Below, one piece after another: positions 1-9,997 of a DNA stretch of 64,000 nucleotides; the first letter of the stretch is position 1, and the number at the start of each line of letters is the position of its first letter. The position numbers and the translations under genes are program-made. Origin of the DNA: Hyphomicrobium sp. GTDB taxonomy: Bacteria; Pseudomonadota; Alphaproteobacteria; Rhizobiales; Hyphomicrobiaceae. Below the pieces are notes generated by a model that was not told where the DNA came from, did not search any database, and saw only the letters and a program-made list of their open reading frames with translations. The stretch spans positions 186,001 to 250,000 of the forward strand of contig JALHOF010000001.1 of assembly GCA_022843145.1 (NCBI GenBank). Reading direction: 5' to 3'.

Positions 1-1428
<1,428 letters not shown>

Positions 1429-1636
1429 GCGTACTCGATCGACTGACGACACCGCTCGATGTTCCGCAACAACACACCACGGCGGAACTGAGAAACCCTG
1501 AACCGGCGTGGTAAAGGCGCTGCGCGCGACCGTCGCATTGTGGGACACGCCAGCGCACGGCGCCGTGTTCAGCGGCTCCGGGCACCGGCGCGTCGAGAAA
1601 AAAGAATGGGAAGACCTTCGATCGCGGGGGATCGGG

Positions 1637-1867
1637 CTACGGCCGCCGCGGCGGCGTGACGGTGTCGTCGAGCTGCCGCGCCGCATCGAGGGTCATGATC
1701 GGGACGCCGTTCTTGATGGGAAAGGCGAGATTGGCGGCGCGGCTGATCAACTCCTGCGCGGCGGCATCATACTCGAGCCGAAGCTTGGTCAGCGGGCATA
1801 CGAGAAATTCGAGCAGACGCGGATCGATCTCGCCGTCGCTGCCGTGGTCACGGTCACTCATCGCCAC
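1637..1867 (-). CDS. Trm112 family protein
   Basis: Small protein of 76 residues of the Trm112/YcaR family. The core is visible as [14 protein letters not shown] followed by a segment ending [10 protein letters not shown], the typical start and end of the fold. In eukaryotes and archaea Trm112 activates several methyltransferases; bacterial versions often keep only part of the zinc-binding cysteines, and here a single Cys (in LVCP) remains, so zinc binding is doubtful. Codon 3 is a second ATG (1861) that could equally be the start. It follows the LON-domain gene with a 23-base gap on the same strand, an arrangement I recall as common in Hyphomicrobiales, so the two are probably co-transcribed. 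Confidence 0.88.
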   Translation of the reverse strand: MAMSDRDHGSDGEIDPRLLEFLVCPLTKLRLEYDAAAQELISRAANLAFPIKNGVPIMTLDAARQLDDTVTPPRRP

Positions 1868-1890
1868 GCCTCCCGCAGACGTTCTCGCAG

Positions 1891-2574
1891 CTATTGCAGC
1901 GTGCCGCCCGAATCCGCGCTCGACGCCAGCTCCATCTCGGCGAGCGCAACCAGAACTTCAGCGCGCTGCTTGAGATCGATGGCTTCGAGCAAGGCCTGCT
2001 TCTCTTCTGGACCGTAAGGTGACATCACCGAGAGCGCGTTGACCAGGATCTCGTTCGACGCGCGGGTGATCGAGTTCCAGTCTGCGCTGAGGCGGTTGGC
2101 GTCGAGATAGGCCTTGAGCACGCGCAACAGCTTGGCGCGATCGACCTGGTCCTCACCGTGGCCTTCCGAAAAATCAGCGGCGAACTTGTCGTAGCTCACA
2201 CTCATCATCCGGTAGGGCTTGGCCACGACGGCCTCGTCGATGGTATCGAAGCGGACAATGCCGGTGAGCGTGATCAACAGGCGTCCGTCGTCGAGCTCCT
2301 GATAACTCGTGACGCGGCCGACGCAGCCGATGCGCTTCAGTCCGACGGCGTTGCCTGCAGGGCTCTCGGGTGACGACTCCGCCGTCAACTGCGGCTGCAC
2401 GATGCCAAGCACACGATCGCCGGACATCACGTCGTCGAGCATCGCCAGATAGCGCGGTTCGAACACGCTGAGCGGCAGCGTACTGCGCGGCAAGAGGATG
2501 GCGCCGCGCAGCGGGAACACGGGGATCCGGGGCGGCAGGTCGGCAGGCCTACGGTACTTGTCGATGATCGCCAA
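1891..2574 (-). CDS. LON peptidase substrate-binding (N-terminal) domain protein
   Basis: Stand-alone LON substrate-binding domain (about 227 residues) without the AAA+ or protease parts of Lon. The family signature is near the N-terminus: [20 protein letters not shown] followed by [12 protein letters not shown]. The exact function of free LON-N proteins is unknown; a substrate-recognition or regulatory role is inference. I chose the TTG at 2574 ([10 protein letters not shown]) because it is preceded by GGAG at 7-base spacing and gives the usual family length. The open frame runs up to an ATG at 2691, but that start would overlap the thioredoxin-like gene by 67 bases. It lies between the thioredoxin/TPR gene (50-base gap) and Trm112, likely one operon. 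Confidence 0.85.
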   Translation of the reverse strand: MAIIDKYRRPADLPPRIPVFPLRGAILLPRSTLPLSVFEPRYLAMLDDVMSGDRVLGIVQPQLTAESSPESPAGNAVGLKRIGCVGRVTSYQELDDGRLLITLTGIVRFDTIDEAVVAKPYRMMSVSYDKFAADFSEGHGEDQVDRAKLLRVLKAYLDANRLSADWNSITRASNEILVNALSVMSPYGPEEKQALLEAIDLKQRAEVLVALAEMELASSADSGGTLQ

Positions 2575-2624
2575 GGCGCTACTCCAGATCCCGTGCGGGC
2601 CGTGCGGACGCGACGCGCATGCGT

Positions 2625-3545
2625 TCAGGAAAACAGGATCGACGACAACCGCCGCCGTCCCTCTGCCGTCAAATCGTCCTTCGGACCCCACGCGTCGAAC
2701 AATTGCACGAGCTGCTTCCTCGCGGCCTGTTCGTTCCAGTTGCGATCCCGGCGCACGAGTTCGAGCAAATGATCGAGGGCCTCTTGATTGTTGCCGCGCG
2801 CCGCAAGTTCGACCGCAAGATCGAAACGCGCCTGATGGTCGGCTGGATTGCTCGCGAGACGCGCTTCGAGCGCCGGACGGTTGTCGGCGGCACCGGCCTT
2901 TTTCGCAAGTTCGAGCGCGGCGCGCACGCCGGCGACCGGTGACGTCTCCTGCTTGTCGGGCGGCACGAGCGCGAGCGTCTGCTCGGCCCGCGTCACGTCG
3001 CCGCTCTTGAGATAGCAGCGCGCAAGGCCGGCCAAAGCCTGGGCGTTCTGCTGATCCTCGCCGAGCACGGCCGCATAGACCTCCGCCGCGGTCTGCAGAT
3101 CGCCCGCCTCCAGCGCCTCATCGGCGGTCGTCAGGACCGCGCCGATATCCTCTTCCGCCTGATCGCCTATCAGCCGGTCGACGAACTGCCGAATGGTGCT
3201 CTCCGGCTGCGCGCCCGCGAACCCGTCGATCGGGCGGCCGTCCCGAAATGCATAGACTGTCGGGATAGACTGGACGCGAAGCTGCCCGGCGATGCCTGGA
3301 TGCGCGTCGGTGTCGATCTTCACGAGCCGGACCTTGCCGCCGTAGCTCTTGACGACCTTCTCGATGACCGGCGTCAGTTGCTTACAGGGTCCGCACCACG
3401 GCGCCCAGAAGTCGACGATGACCGGCACCTCACGCGAGGCTTCGATCACGTCCTTGGCGAAACTGGCCGTCGAGCCGTCCTTGATCACGTTCGCATCGCC
3501 CGCTTCCGCAACGCCGGCGGCCGGCTTTCTGGTCCCGAAATCCAT
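2625..3545 (-). CDS. Thioredoxin-like protein with C-terminal TPR region (CnoX/YbbN type)
   Basis: Protein of 306 residues with an N-terminal thioredoxin fold (about residues 20-125) carrying the active-site motif WAPWCGPCK, and a C-terminal TPR-like half (about 140-306) of the kind found in the E. coli co-chaperone YbbN/CnoX. The intact CGPC suggests real redox activity, unlike E. coli CnoX, which lacks the usual CxxC. Likely role: cytoplasmic protein-thiol redox or holdase function (inference). The start at ATG 3545 (MDFGTRK) has GAGGAG upstream and gives the right family length; the open frame extends to 3815 but that part has no domain and runs through a repeat element. Its leader holds a palindromic repeat (3574-3660) that also precedes hemD. 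First gene of a probable operon with the LON-domain and Trm112 genes. Confidence 0.9.
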   Translation of the reverse strand: MDFGTRKPAAGVAEAGDANVIKDGSTASFAKDVIEASREVPVIVDFWAPWCGPCKQLTPVIEKVVKSYGGKVRLVKIDTDAHPGIAGQLRVQSIPTVYAFRDGRPIDGFAGAQPESTIRQFVDRLIGDQAEEDIGAVLTTADEALEAGDLQTAAEVYAAVLGEDQQNAQALAGLARCYLKSGDVTRAEQTLALVPPDKQETSPVAGVRAALELAKKAGAADNRPALEARLASNPADHQARFDLAVELAARGNNQEALDHLLELVRRDRNWNEQAARKQLVQLFDAWGPKDDLTAEGRRRLSSILFS

Positions 3546-3573
3546 GCGCGATGTCACTCCTCGAATTGTGCGG

Positions 3574-3660
3574 GTATCCCGTTGCCGAAGTTCGCGTGCA
3601 GTCCGCCGTTCGGTCGGTCGCGAACTTCGCAAGCAGCAGGGACACCAGAATATTTGGTGT
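3574..3660. repeat. Palindromic leader element, copy A (second copy at 29845-29939)
   Basis: Read in the sense of the thioredoxin-like gene (minus strand) it consists of a hairpin ACACCA-(7 nt)-TGGTGT (3660-3642), then GTGTCC, then long arms GCGAAGTTCGC (3630-3620) and GCGAACTTCG (3595-3586) about 24 bases apart, then GGGATAC (3580-3574). It ends 28 bases before the ATG at 3545. Copy B has the same parts in the same order and the same orientation relative to its downstream gene. Either a dispersed palindromic repeat or a cis-acting leader structure. Confidence 0.75.
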
Positions 3661-3870
3661 TGCTCATGCGGCTTTGGTTCGAACGTTCCTAACAGCGACC
3701 TCGGCGCGTGAGTAGGACCATTCGAACCGCCACGAGCCGATGTGGTAGCGCCCCTGCCCCGGATCGGCAACCCGCGACGGGCCCGCACCCCGCAGAGACC
3801 ATCCGGCGTTCCCACCGGAGGACCGATCGCGGAGGCCGAGCCAGTGCATCACAATCGTCGGACGTGGCGC

Positions 3871-3899
3871 TTGCAATCCCAGTTCTCTTGCGCCATAAG
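3871..3899 (+). promoter_or_regulatory. Predicted sigma-70-type promoter of tRNA-Gly
   Basis: TTGCAA (3871-3876), a 17-base spacer and CATAAG (3894-3899), about 37 bases upstream of the mature tRNA 5' end. Prediction from sequence match and position only. Confidence 0.55.
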
Positions 3900-3936
3900 A
3901 CGGGTCCGCGCCGCCCTCCGGGGCGGCCAAATGGAC

Positions 3937-4011
3937 GCGGGTGTAGCTCAGCGGTAGAGCATCACGTTGCCAACGTGAGGGTCGAGGGTTCGATCCCCTT
4001 CGCCCGCTCCA
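3937..4011 (+). tRNA. tRNA-Gly (anticodon GCC)
   Basis: Complete cloverleaf: acceptor GCGGGTG (3937-3943) pairing with CGCCCGC (4001-4007), D-stem GCTC/GAGC, anticodon stem TCACG/CGTGA with loop TTGCCAA, T-stem GAGGG/CCCTT with loop TTCGATC, discriminator T, and an encoded CCA. The anticodon GCC occupies 3969-3971. Confidence 0.97.
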
Positions 4012-4075
4012 AAATCTCATAAATCAAACGTCAGTCCGACTAGTGAGCGATCCGAAGGCTTCGGCCCGAGGATCG

Positions 4076-5011
4076 TCAAGCCGTGCTCGGCTCCTTGACC
4101 GGAGCGTCCACGGGCGCGGAGACGGCGGCAGGTGCGGGAACCGGCGGGGCCGGCGGCGGCGTTGGCCGGCGCGCCGGACGGGCGGCCAGCCGCCCCAATA
4201 CTTCGTCGGTCAGGGCGCGGATGGCCACTCCGACTTGTCCGGGATACTTGGCGAGATATGAGCGTTCGGGTGATCTGAACCGGGCGGCGTCTTGCAGCGA
4301 GCCCATGCGCGGCACCGGCACGCTGAAACAGCGGTTCTCGGCATTGTCGGCAAGCCAGCGGTGATACTCGTCGTCCGCCGCCGAGTTCGGGTCTTTCATG
4401 TTGACGACGACGCCGAGATTTTCAGCGAAGCCCATCTCGGGATTGAGCTGTTTGAACCGCCGGAACACTTCGAGGCCGCAGACGGAAACGTAGTCGGCTT
4501 TCGTCGGCGAAATGTGGAAATCGGCTTCGCGCAGCCACGACTCGGTCAAAACGGACAGCCCGGGCGGACAGTCGATCAGCACGACATCGAACACCTTCGA
4601 AACTTCGGTGAGCAGGCTGCCGATCACCGAGCGCATGCGCCCGTGCAGACTTTCCTTGGAGACTTCGCGCTCGAACAGGGTGAGCTGCATGTCGCTCGGC
4701 AACACATAGACGGTGCGCGCGTCATCGACGTCGGACACGTTGCCGACGACGAACCGCGACCAGTCGGCCGGTTGTCCGTTGAGCACCGTGGCCACCAGAT
4801 AGTCGACAATGGTCAGACCTTCGCTCTGCAACCGGTGCAGACTGCCGATGGTCATCAACATACTCGAGACGCTGGCCTGCGCATCGCTGTCGATCACCAG
4901 CACGGTCTTGCCATGAAGGGCCGACAAGGTCTCGGCAAGCGCCAGGACCAGCGTGGACTTCCCGACGCCACCCTTGGTGTTCATGATCGCGATCGAAGCA
5001 CGTATCGACAA
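4076..5011 (-). CDS. ParA/MinD-family ATPase, orphan
   Basis: Cytoplasmic P-loop ATPase of the ParA/Soj/MinD superfamily, about 311 residues. It has the deviant Walker A motif KGGVGKST near residue 13, the Walker A'/B region VLIDCPPGLS, and ends in a proline/alanine-rich tail (about residues 275-311). The TTG at 5011 is taken as the start: it is preceded by GGGGGAG at good spacing and lies just before the first beta strand (SIRASIAIMNT). The open frame runs up to 5302, but that extension has no recognisable domain. No parB-like gene or clear parS site is adjacent, so it is probably not the chromosome-segregation pair; positioning of some other cargo is inference. Monocistronic by layout, divergent from lemA. 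Confidence 0.85.
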   Translation of the reverse strand: MSIRASIAIMNTKGGVGKSTLVLALAETLSALHGKTVLVIDSDAQASVSSMLMTIGSLHRLQSEGLTIVDYLVATVLNGQPADWSRFVVGNVSDVDDARTVYVLPSDMQLTLFEREVSKESLHGRMRSVIGSLLTEVSKVFDVVLIDCPPGLSVLTESWLREADFHISPTKADYVSVCGLEVFRRFKQLNPEMGFAENLGVVVNMKDPNSAADDEYHRWLADNAENRCFSVPVPRMGSLQDAARFRSPERSYLAKYPGQVGVAIRALTDEVLGRLAARPARRPTPPPAPPVPAPAAVSAPVDAPVKEPSTA

Positions 5012-5361
5012 AGTCGCTCCCCCAACGCAATCGTGGCGTACATTCCGATCCGGACGCCATCCGAACGCCCGCCGCGGACCCATAGCATGTCTGTGTCCGA
5101 GCTTCGCGACAGGATTGCGGCGAAACGGGACTTCAGCGTATCCGCCCAGGCAGGGGATCGCGGCTGCGGAGCCGGCACGCAGAGCGCAGCCGCACGACGC
5201 CATGACTGATCTAGCAGAAGATCCGGTGCGGAACCACGCCGGGTGCATAATTGGCGCGCCGTGGTTAAGCCACGCTGACCGCGCAGAAATCGCTGCTTGC
5301 ACCCGGCGCCTGCGGAAGGTTACGACGAAGGCGACCTAATACCCTGTGGAGGCTTCCCGTC
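5012..5361. other. Intergenic region between divergent parA-like and lemA genes
   Basis: 350 bases without a supported gene. It must hold both divergent promoters, but I could not pick convincing -35/-10 pairs. One small hairpin is visible (CGTGG-TTAAG-CCACG, 5260-5274), about 90 bases upstream of lemA. Confidence 0.6.
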
Positions 5362-5997
5362 ATGGTCACGTTCCCTTCGTTTCGTCTTGGATACGGTTTT
5401 GGCCGCGCTCTGGCGATCATGTCGATCCTGACGCTCGCGATGCCGCTGGCCGGCTGCGGCGTCAACAACATCCCGACCTATGAGAACAGCGCGAAGGCGG
5501 CCTGGTCCGAGGTGCTGAACCAGTACAAGCGCCGCGCCGACCTTATCCCCAACCTCGTCGAGAGCGTGAAGGGCTTCGCCGAACAGGAACGCAAGGTTTT
5601 GACGGACGTCGTCGAGGCGCGCGCCAAGGCCACCAGCATCCAGGTGCCGGCGGACATCCTGACCAATCCCGAGGCGATGAAGAAATTCCAGGATGCGCAG
5701 AATACGCTCGGCGGCGCACTGCGGCAGCTGCTGGCCGTGGTCGAACGGTATCCCGACATCAAATCCGGCCAGAACTTCCTCGCCCTGCAACAGCAGATCG
5801 AGGGGACCGAAAACCGCATCGCGATCGCGCGCCGCGACTATATCCAGACGGTGAAGGTCTACAATACCGAACTCGTGACCATTCCTGGACGCTGGTGGAA
5901 GGCGTTCATGTATCCGTCCTACAAGGAGATGGCGACGTTCGATATCCCGGCTGAAGAGATCAAGACGCCCAAGGTCGATTTCGGCACCAAGAAGTGA
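5362..5997 (+). CDS. LemA family lipoprotein
   Basis: LemA-family protein of 211 residues. The N-terminus is a lipoprotein signal with lipobox LAGC (Cys about residue 32), followed by the conserved LemA helical core: NSAKAAWSEVLNQYKRRADL and LIPNLVESVKGFA, with later YNTELVTIPGRW. Function of the family is not firmly known; an envelope-associated coiled-coil scaffold is usual. The ATG at 5362 gives a basic N-region before the hydrophobic segment; an internal ATG at codon 20 (MSILTLAMPLAGC) would give a shorter signal peptide. The stop overlaps the GTG of the TPM gene by 4 bases, so the two are translationally coupled; lemA beside TPM-domain genes is a recurrent bacterial pairing. Confidence 0.92.
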   Translation: MVTFPSFRLGYGFGRALAIMSILTLAMPLAGCGVNNIPTYENSAKAAWSEVLNQYKRRADLIPNLVESVKGFAEQERKVLTDVVEARAKATSIQVPADILTNPEAMKKFQDAQNTLGGALRQLLAVVERYPDIKSGQNFLALQQQIEGTENRIAIARRDYIQTVKVYNTELVTIPGRWWKAFMYPSYKEMATFDIPAEEIKTPKVDFGTKK

Positions 5998-6932
5998 GAG
6001 TGGGCTGGCGCGTGTCGGCCCCGTCCAGGTTCGTCACGCGCCCCTCACAGCAGGCGTATTCACGCGGTGTTCCATTGACCGCTCCGACCCCGATGAGCCC
6101 GACACCCCTAGCCGCCCGCCAAACCGGGAGGCGCGTGACCGCTTGGCTGGCGTCGTTCCTGATCCTGGCTGTCACAGCCGGGTGGCTCGCCGTGGCATGG
6201 GCGGAGCCGAAGTTTCCCGAGTTGACCGGACGCATCGTCGATCAGAGCAACCTTTTGACGCCGGAGGACAGGGCGGCAGTCGAAGCGGAACTTGCGGCGC
6301 TCGAAGCGAAATCGACCGACCAGATCGTGGTCGTGACGGTGCCGTCGCTGCAGGGGTATCCGATCGAGGACTACTCGTATCAGCTCGGACGCAAGTGGGG
6401 CATCGGTCAGGCCGGCAAGAACAACGGCATCCTGCTCGTCGTCGCGCCGAACGAACGCAAGGTCCGCATCGAGGTCGGGCGCGGCCTCGAACCGCTGATG
6501 ACCGACGTGATGAGCGGGCTCATCGTCAACAACGCCATCCTGCCCGCCTTCCGGCGCGGCGACTTCTCGGGCGGCATCAGGACCGGCGTGCGCGACATCA
6601 AGGACGTGTTGTTGGGTGACGCCGAGGCGGTGAAGGAGCGCGCGGGTGGCAAGCGCGCGCCGCCCGAGACCGATCCGCTCGTCGTCCTGTTCTTCGTCTT
6701 CTGGCTGGCGATCGTCGCGTTCATCATCTACGCGCACATCCGGCAAGCGCGGATGTCTCCGCAGACGGCCGGTCAGCGGCGGCAGCGGCGACGGCGCTTC
6801 GACGACAATATCGTCGTTCTGCCGGGCGGCTGGGGCGGCGGTTCCGGCAACTGGGGTGGCGGATCCGGCGGCGGCGGGTGGTCGGGCGGGGGCGGCGATT
6901 TTGGCGGCGGCGGCGCCTCGGGCGGGTGGTAA
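5994..6932 (+). CDS. TPM-domain protein with glycine-rich C-terminus (YgcG family)
   Basis: Secreted or membrane-anchored TPM (TLP18.3/Psb32/MOLO-1) domain protein. Signal-like hydrophobic segment at about residues 49-70, TPM domain about 73-205 (ELTGRIVDQSNLLTPEDRAAVE, then the IVVVTVPSLQGYPIEDYSYQ and NNGILLVVAPNERKVRIEVG strands), a transmembrane helix about 227-247, then a basic stretch and a tail of repeated GGGG/GGW units typical of the family. The GTG at 5994 overlaps the lemA stop by 4 bases; an ATG at 6093 (MSPTPLAAR) is an alternative that would leave a more usual signal peptide. Part of the lemA-TPM-TPM cluster. The biochemical role of the family is not settled. Confidence 0.88.
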   Translation: MRVGWRVSAPSRFVTRPSQQAYSRGVPLTAPTPMSPTPLAARQTGRRVTAWLASFLILAVTAGWLAVAWAEPKFPELTGRIVDQSNLLTPEDRAAVEAELAALEAKSTDQIVVVTVPSLQGYPIEDYSYQLGRKWGIGQAGKNNGILLVVAPNERKVRIEVGRGLEPLMTDVMSGLIVNNAILPAFRRGDFSGGIRTGVRDIKDVLLGDAEAVKERAGGKRAPPETDPLVVLFFVFWLAIVAFIIYAHIRQARMSPQTAGQRRQRRRRFDDNIVVLPGGWGGGSGNWGGGSGGGGWSGGGGDFGGGGASGGW

Positions 6933-6946
6933 GTGGAGCGGAGAAG

Positions 6947-7564
6947 ATGGGCTTGATTTCGGAAGCGGACCGCACCCGGATCTCGGCGGCGATCGAGGAC
7001 GCAGAGCGCGCGACCTCGGGTGAGATCGTCTGCGTGATCGCCGGGGAAAGCGATAGCTACATCTATGCGCCGTACATGATCGCGGCCCTCGTCGCGCTGC
7101 TCGTGCCGTGGCCGCTGATCTTTTTCACCTGGTGGCCGGTGCAGTGGATCTATGCGCTCCAGCTCGTCGCGTTCCTCGCCATTCTGGCGATGCTCATGCC
7201 GCGGGCGATGCGCATCAAGCTGATCCCGAAATCGCTGCAGCGGACGCGCGCCCATCGCCGCGCCGTCGAGCAGTTCCTGGTGCAGAACCTGCACACGACC
7301 GATGGCCGAACGGGCGTGCTGATCTTCATATCGGTCGCGGAACGGTATGCGGAGATCCTCGCCGACCAGGGCATCAACGCGAAAGTTCAGCCAGGTGTCT
7401 GGCAACAGATCGTCGACGAGATGACGGATAAGATCGGACAGGGGCGCACCGCCGACGGGTTCGTCGGTGCGATCACGTCGGCCGGGAAGCTGCTCGCGGC
7501 ACATTTCCCACCCGGATCGGCCGATCCCGACGAGCTGCCGAACCATCTCATCGTGATCGAATAG
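6947..7564 (+). CDS. Second TPM-domain membrane protein
   Basis: Protein of 205 residues without a signal peptide. TPM-like motifs (EADRTRISAAIEDAERATSG, then EIVCVIAG) are interrupted by two transmembrane helices (about residues 43-85) before the second half (TGVLIFISVAERYAEILAD, GINAKVQPGVWQQIVDEM). This split form is known for one of the TPM genes paired with lemA. The ATG at 6947 follows a GGAG-like site 14 bases after the previous stop; an upstream in-frame start at 6878 would lie inside the glycine-rich coding region and is rejected. Third gene of the lemA cluster. Confidence 0.87.
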   Translation: MGLISEADRTRISAAIEDAERATSGEIVCVIAGESDSYIYAPYMIAALVALLVPWPLIFFTWWPVQWIYALQLVAFLAILAMLMPRAMRIKLIPKSLQRTRAHRRAVEQFLVQNLHTTDGRTGVLIFISVAERYAEILADQGINAKVQPGVWQQIVDEMTDKIGQGRTADGFVGAITSAGKLLAAHFPPGSADPDELPNHLIVIE

Positions 7565-7625
7565 ACGAGCCCATCGCGCATCCGGCCTTGGCGTGCAACC
7601 GGCGCGCTTCCGCGTTCGCCCGCGA

Positions 7626-9704
7626 TCAAGCTGAGCGGGCGTCTTCGTATTCCGGATTGAGTGCACCACGCTGACCACGGTGGGCCATCCGCTCGATGGC
7701 GCTCGACAGATCATCGAGGTCCTCGCGGAGCCGGCCGGCGACGCCGAGTTCGCCGAGCTGCTCGTGGAGCTCGACGGCATTGAGCTTCGCCCGCATGGCG
7801 TCTTCAAGCATGTGGAGGCTGGAGCGCCGCTCGCCCAGCGACCAGAGCGCGGTTCCGCGCACCTGCTCGATGACGGCAAGCTCCGAATGCGACAGCGCGC
7901 GCGAACCCGACGCGAGCGCGCTTTCCAGAAGCGAAATCGCGTCCTGCAGCAGGATATCGTCCTGCTGGTGGGCATCGAGGCTGACATAGGCGCGGCCCAA
8001 GGCCGCTTGAGCTGATGTCACATCGAGCGACGGGACGGTCTCGCGCGGTTGCGCCAAGGCTGCCTTGAGCGCCGGCACGGCCTTTGCGAGCGTCTCAGGC
8101 TCGCCCGTCTCCTCGGCGATCCGGACGAGCGTTTCGCCAAGCCCCAGCTGAGCGTCCGCCCAATCCTGAGGCGAGCGATCCTTGGTCAGCCTGCCGAGCG
8201 CCGCGCGGAACGCGAACGCCGCATCGCCCAGCGTGACGACATCGCCTTGGAATTCTCCGGTCCGCTTCAGCGCGTGCGCCAAACCGATCTGGGCCTGCGC
8301 CCAGCGGTCGAGCTCGTGAAGGCGGGAGAACACATCGACGGCGGGTTTGAAATGCAGAGCAGCGGCGAGGAAGCGCTCGGGCCGGATTTCGCGTTCGCCA
8401 AGGACCAGCATGAGGTGGCCGAGATCGACATGGGCCTGGGCCCACTCGAGAGGCGCCTGCGTTTCGGACAGGAAGCCGCCAGCTTCGGCGTAGACTTGCG
8501 CCGCCTCGATCAGCACCTTCTCTTCGTGATGGTGGATACCGTGCGACACGAGGGCGCCGGCTTGCCGCTTCAGAAGCGGGCCGCATAGCTGCCGCGCTCC
8601 CGGCGGCACCATCGTGCGTGCATAGGCGAAATGACGTGCAGCGCTCAGCCATTCGCTCGTCAGTTCCGCGAACTGCGCGCGCATGATGCGCCACGCCATC
8701 GGCTGCGTGAACGTGCATTGGACCGTTTCGAAATTCATCGCCGCGCGCGCTGTTTCGTCGAGCGGGACAGTATTTGCATGACTTGCGGCTGCCTCGCCGT
8801 CGGCCAAGAGATCGTCGATCTCGGTGATCGCGCCGCGCTCGAGCGCTTCGGCGACGACCGCGAGCAGGGCCTCGGGCGGCGCGGCAGCGATTCGGGTGGC
8901 AAGGTCCGCGAGGAGAGACGCCGTCTCTTCGAGTTCCTCCGCGCCGGGCATACCACCGCCGAGCGCCGCCATCCTCGATGAGGCAAACTGCAGAGCCTGG
9001 ACGGGGACCACGAACGTTTCAGCTACGTGTGCGACGGTGCCGTCGATGATGTTCGAGCTGCAATTTGCGGCGACCGAATCCGACGACACAGCGTCCGCCT
9101 GGACCGGTTGGACGGCACTGGTTGCGGGCGGCGGTAGGCTCTCGGATGTTTCGGCGGCGTTGCCGTTTGCCGCGGCGCGCGGTGCCCGGCCGAACGTTGC
9201 ATCGAACGCGGCGCGCATGGCCAGCAGCGTGTCGTTGCGGGCCAGCAACGACGACATGAGGCGCGACAATAGGAAGAAGCACAACGTCTCGTCGAGTTCG
9301 CGCGCAGTGAGTTCGCCCGTCGTGCGCGCGCCGAGAATGATGTCGGACGCCACACGATGCGCGACCAGCTCAACGCTGCCGCCGTTGCGCCGGATGCGGC
9401 GCGCTTCGGCGATGGCGCTGGTGATGGTGCTCGACGATGGGCGGTGTGCGGCGATCAGCTCGGGCAGATGTTCGAGATGGCTGACGAGAACCTGGCGCTT
9501 GCGCCGCGAATTCCGCCACTCCTGCCAGATCTCGCCGACCACGCCGGCGACCAGCCCCTCGACGCCGGCCCGGTCGCCGTGCTGCGCCAGACCACGCACG
9601 ACGTCCACGCCGTTGGTGAACATGTCATCCGGAATGTCGCCGTCGACGCCGGACGACCAAAGCGCCAGCCCCGATCCGATATACGCGACCAATGCGACGT
9701 CCAT
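7626..9704 (-). CDS. Large helical-repeat (TPR-like) protein of unknown function
   Basis: Protein of 692 residues that I do not recognise as a named family. The C-terminal half (about 380-690) is built of TPR-like units, for example WAQAHVDLGHLMLVLGERE, WAQAQIGLAHALKRTGE and WADAQLGLGETLVRIAEETG, each starting with W-A-x-A/x. The N-terminal half is alanine-rich with a linker around residues 180-215. There is no signal peptide and no catalytic motif. It lies alone on its strand between the TPM cluster (convergent) and the MFS gene (divergent). A scaffold or protein-interaction role is inference. Confidence 0.75.
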   Translation of the reverse strand: MDVALVAYIGSGLALWSSGVDGDIPDDMFTNGVDVVRGLAQHGDRAGVEGLVAGVVGEIWQEWRNSRRKRQVLVSHLEHLPELIAAHRPSSSTITSAIAEARRIRRNGGSVELVAHRVASDIILGARTTGELTARELDETLCFFLLSRLMSSLLARNDTLLAMRAAFDATFGRAPRAAANGNAAETSESLPPPATSAVQPVQADAVSSDSVAANCSSNIIDGTVAHVAETFVVPVQALQFASSRMAALGGGMPGAEELEETASLLADLATRIAAAPPEALLAVVAEALERGAITEIDDLLADGEAAASHANTVPLDETARAAMNFETVQCTFTQPMAWRIMRAQFAELTSEWLSAARHFAYARTMVPPGARQLCGPLLKRQAGALVSHGIHHHEEKVLIEAAQVYAEAGGFLSETQAPLEWAQAHVDLGHLMLVLGEREIRPERFLAAALHFKPAVDVFSRLHELDRWAQAQIGLAHALKRTGEFQGDVVTLGDAAFAFRAALGRLTKDRSPQDWADAQLGLGETLVRIAEETGEPETLAKAVPALKAALAQPRETVPSLDVTSAQAALGRAYVSLDAHQQDDILLQDAISLLESALASGSRALSHSELAVIEQVRGTALWSLGERRSSLHMLEDAMRAKLNAVELHEQLGELGVAGRLREDLDDLSSAIERMAHRGQRGALNPEYEDARSA

Positions 9705-9997
9705 CGCCGTCCGCCCTTCACAACTCGACTGGATTTCGGGTTCACAGCGATGCGAACGCTGTCGACCGGCTCATGCTGGCTTCGGCATCGCCATCGAGAA
9801 CCATATCTTGGGATGGTTCCCAAATTCTTACGGCGAGGACGATCAAGGGACAGATGCATCGACGCGCCCTGCGGCCACGGAGGTGGCGCGGCATGGCCGT
9901 CACACCCCCGCGACAACGTGGGGACGGCGTGCGCGGAGTTGCGCCGCGACCGCAGCCGACATGCTACAAACGCCCGGAAAATCGATAGGAGACAGCC
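9705..9997. other. Intergenic region between divergent TPR-like and MFS genes
   Basis: About 290 bases with no supported gene. It contains a short perfect hairpin TTGGGA-TGGT-TCCCAA (9808-9823). Both divergent promoters should lie here; none is clear by eye. Confidence 0.5.
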
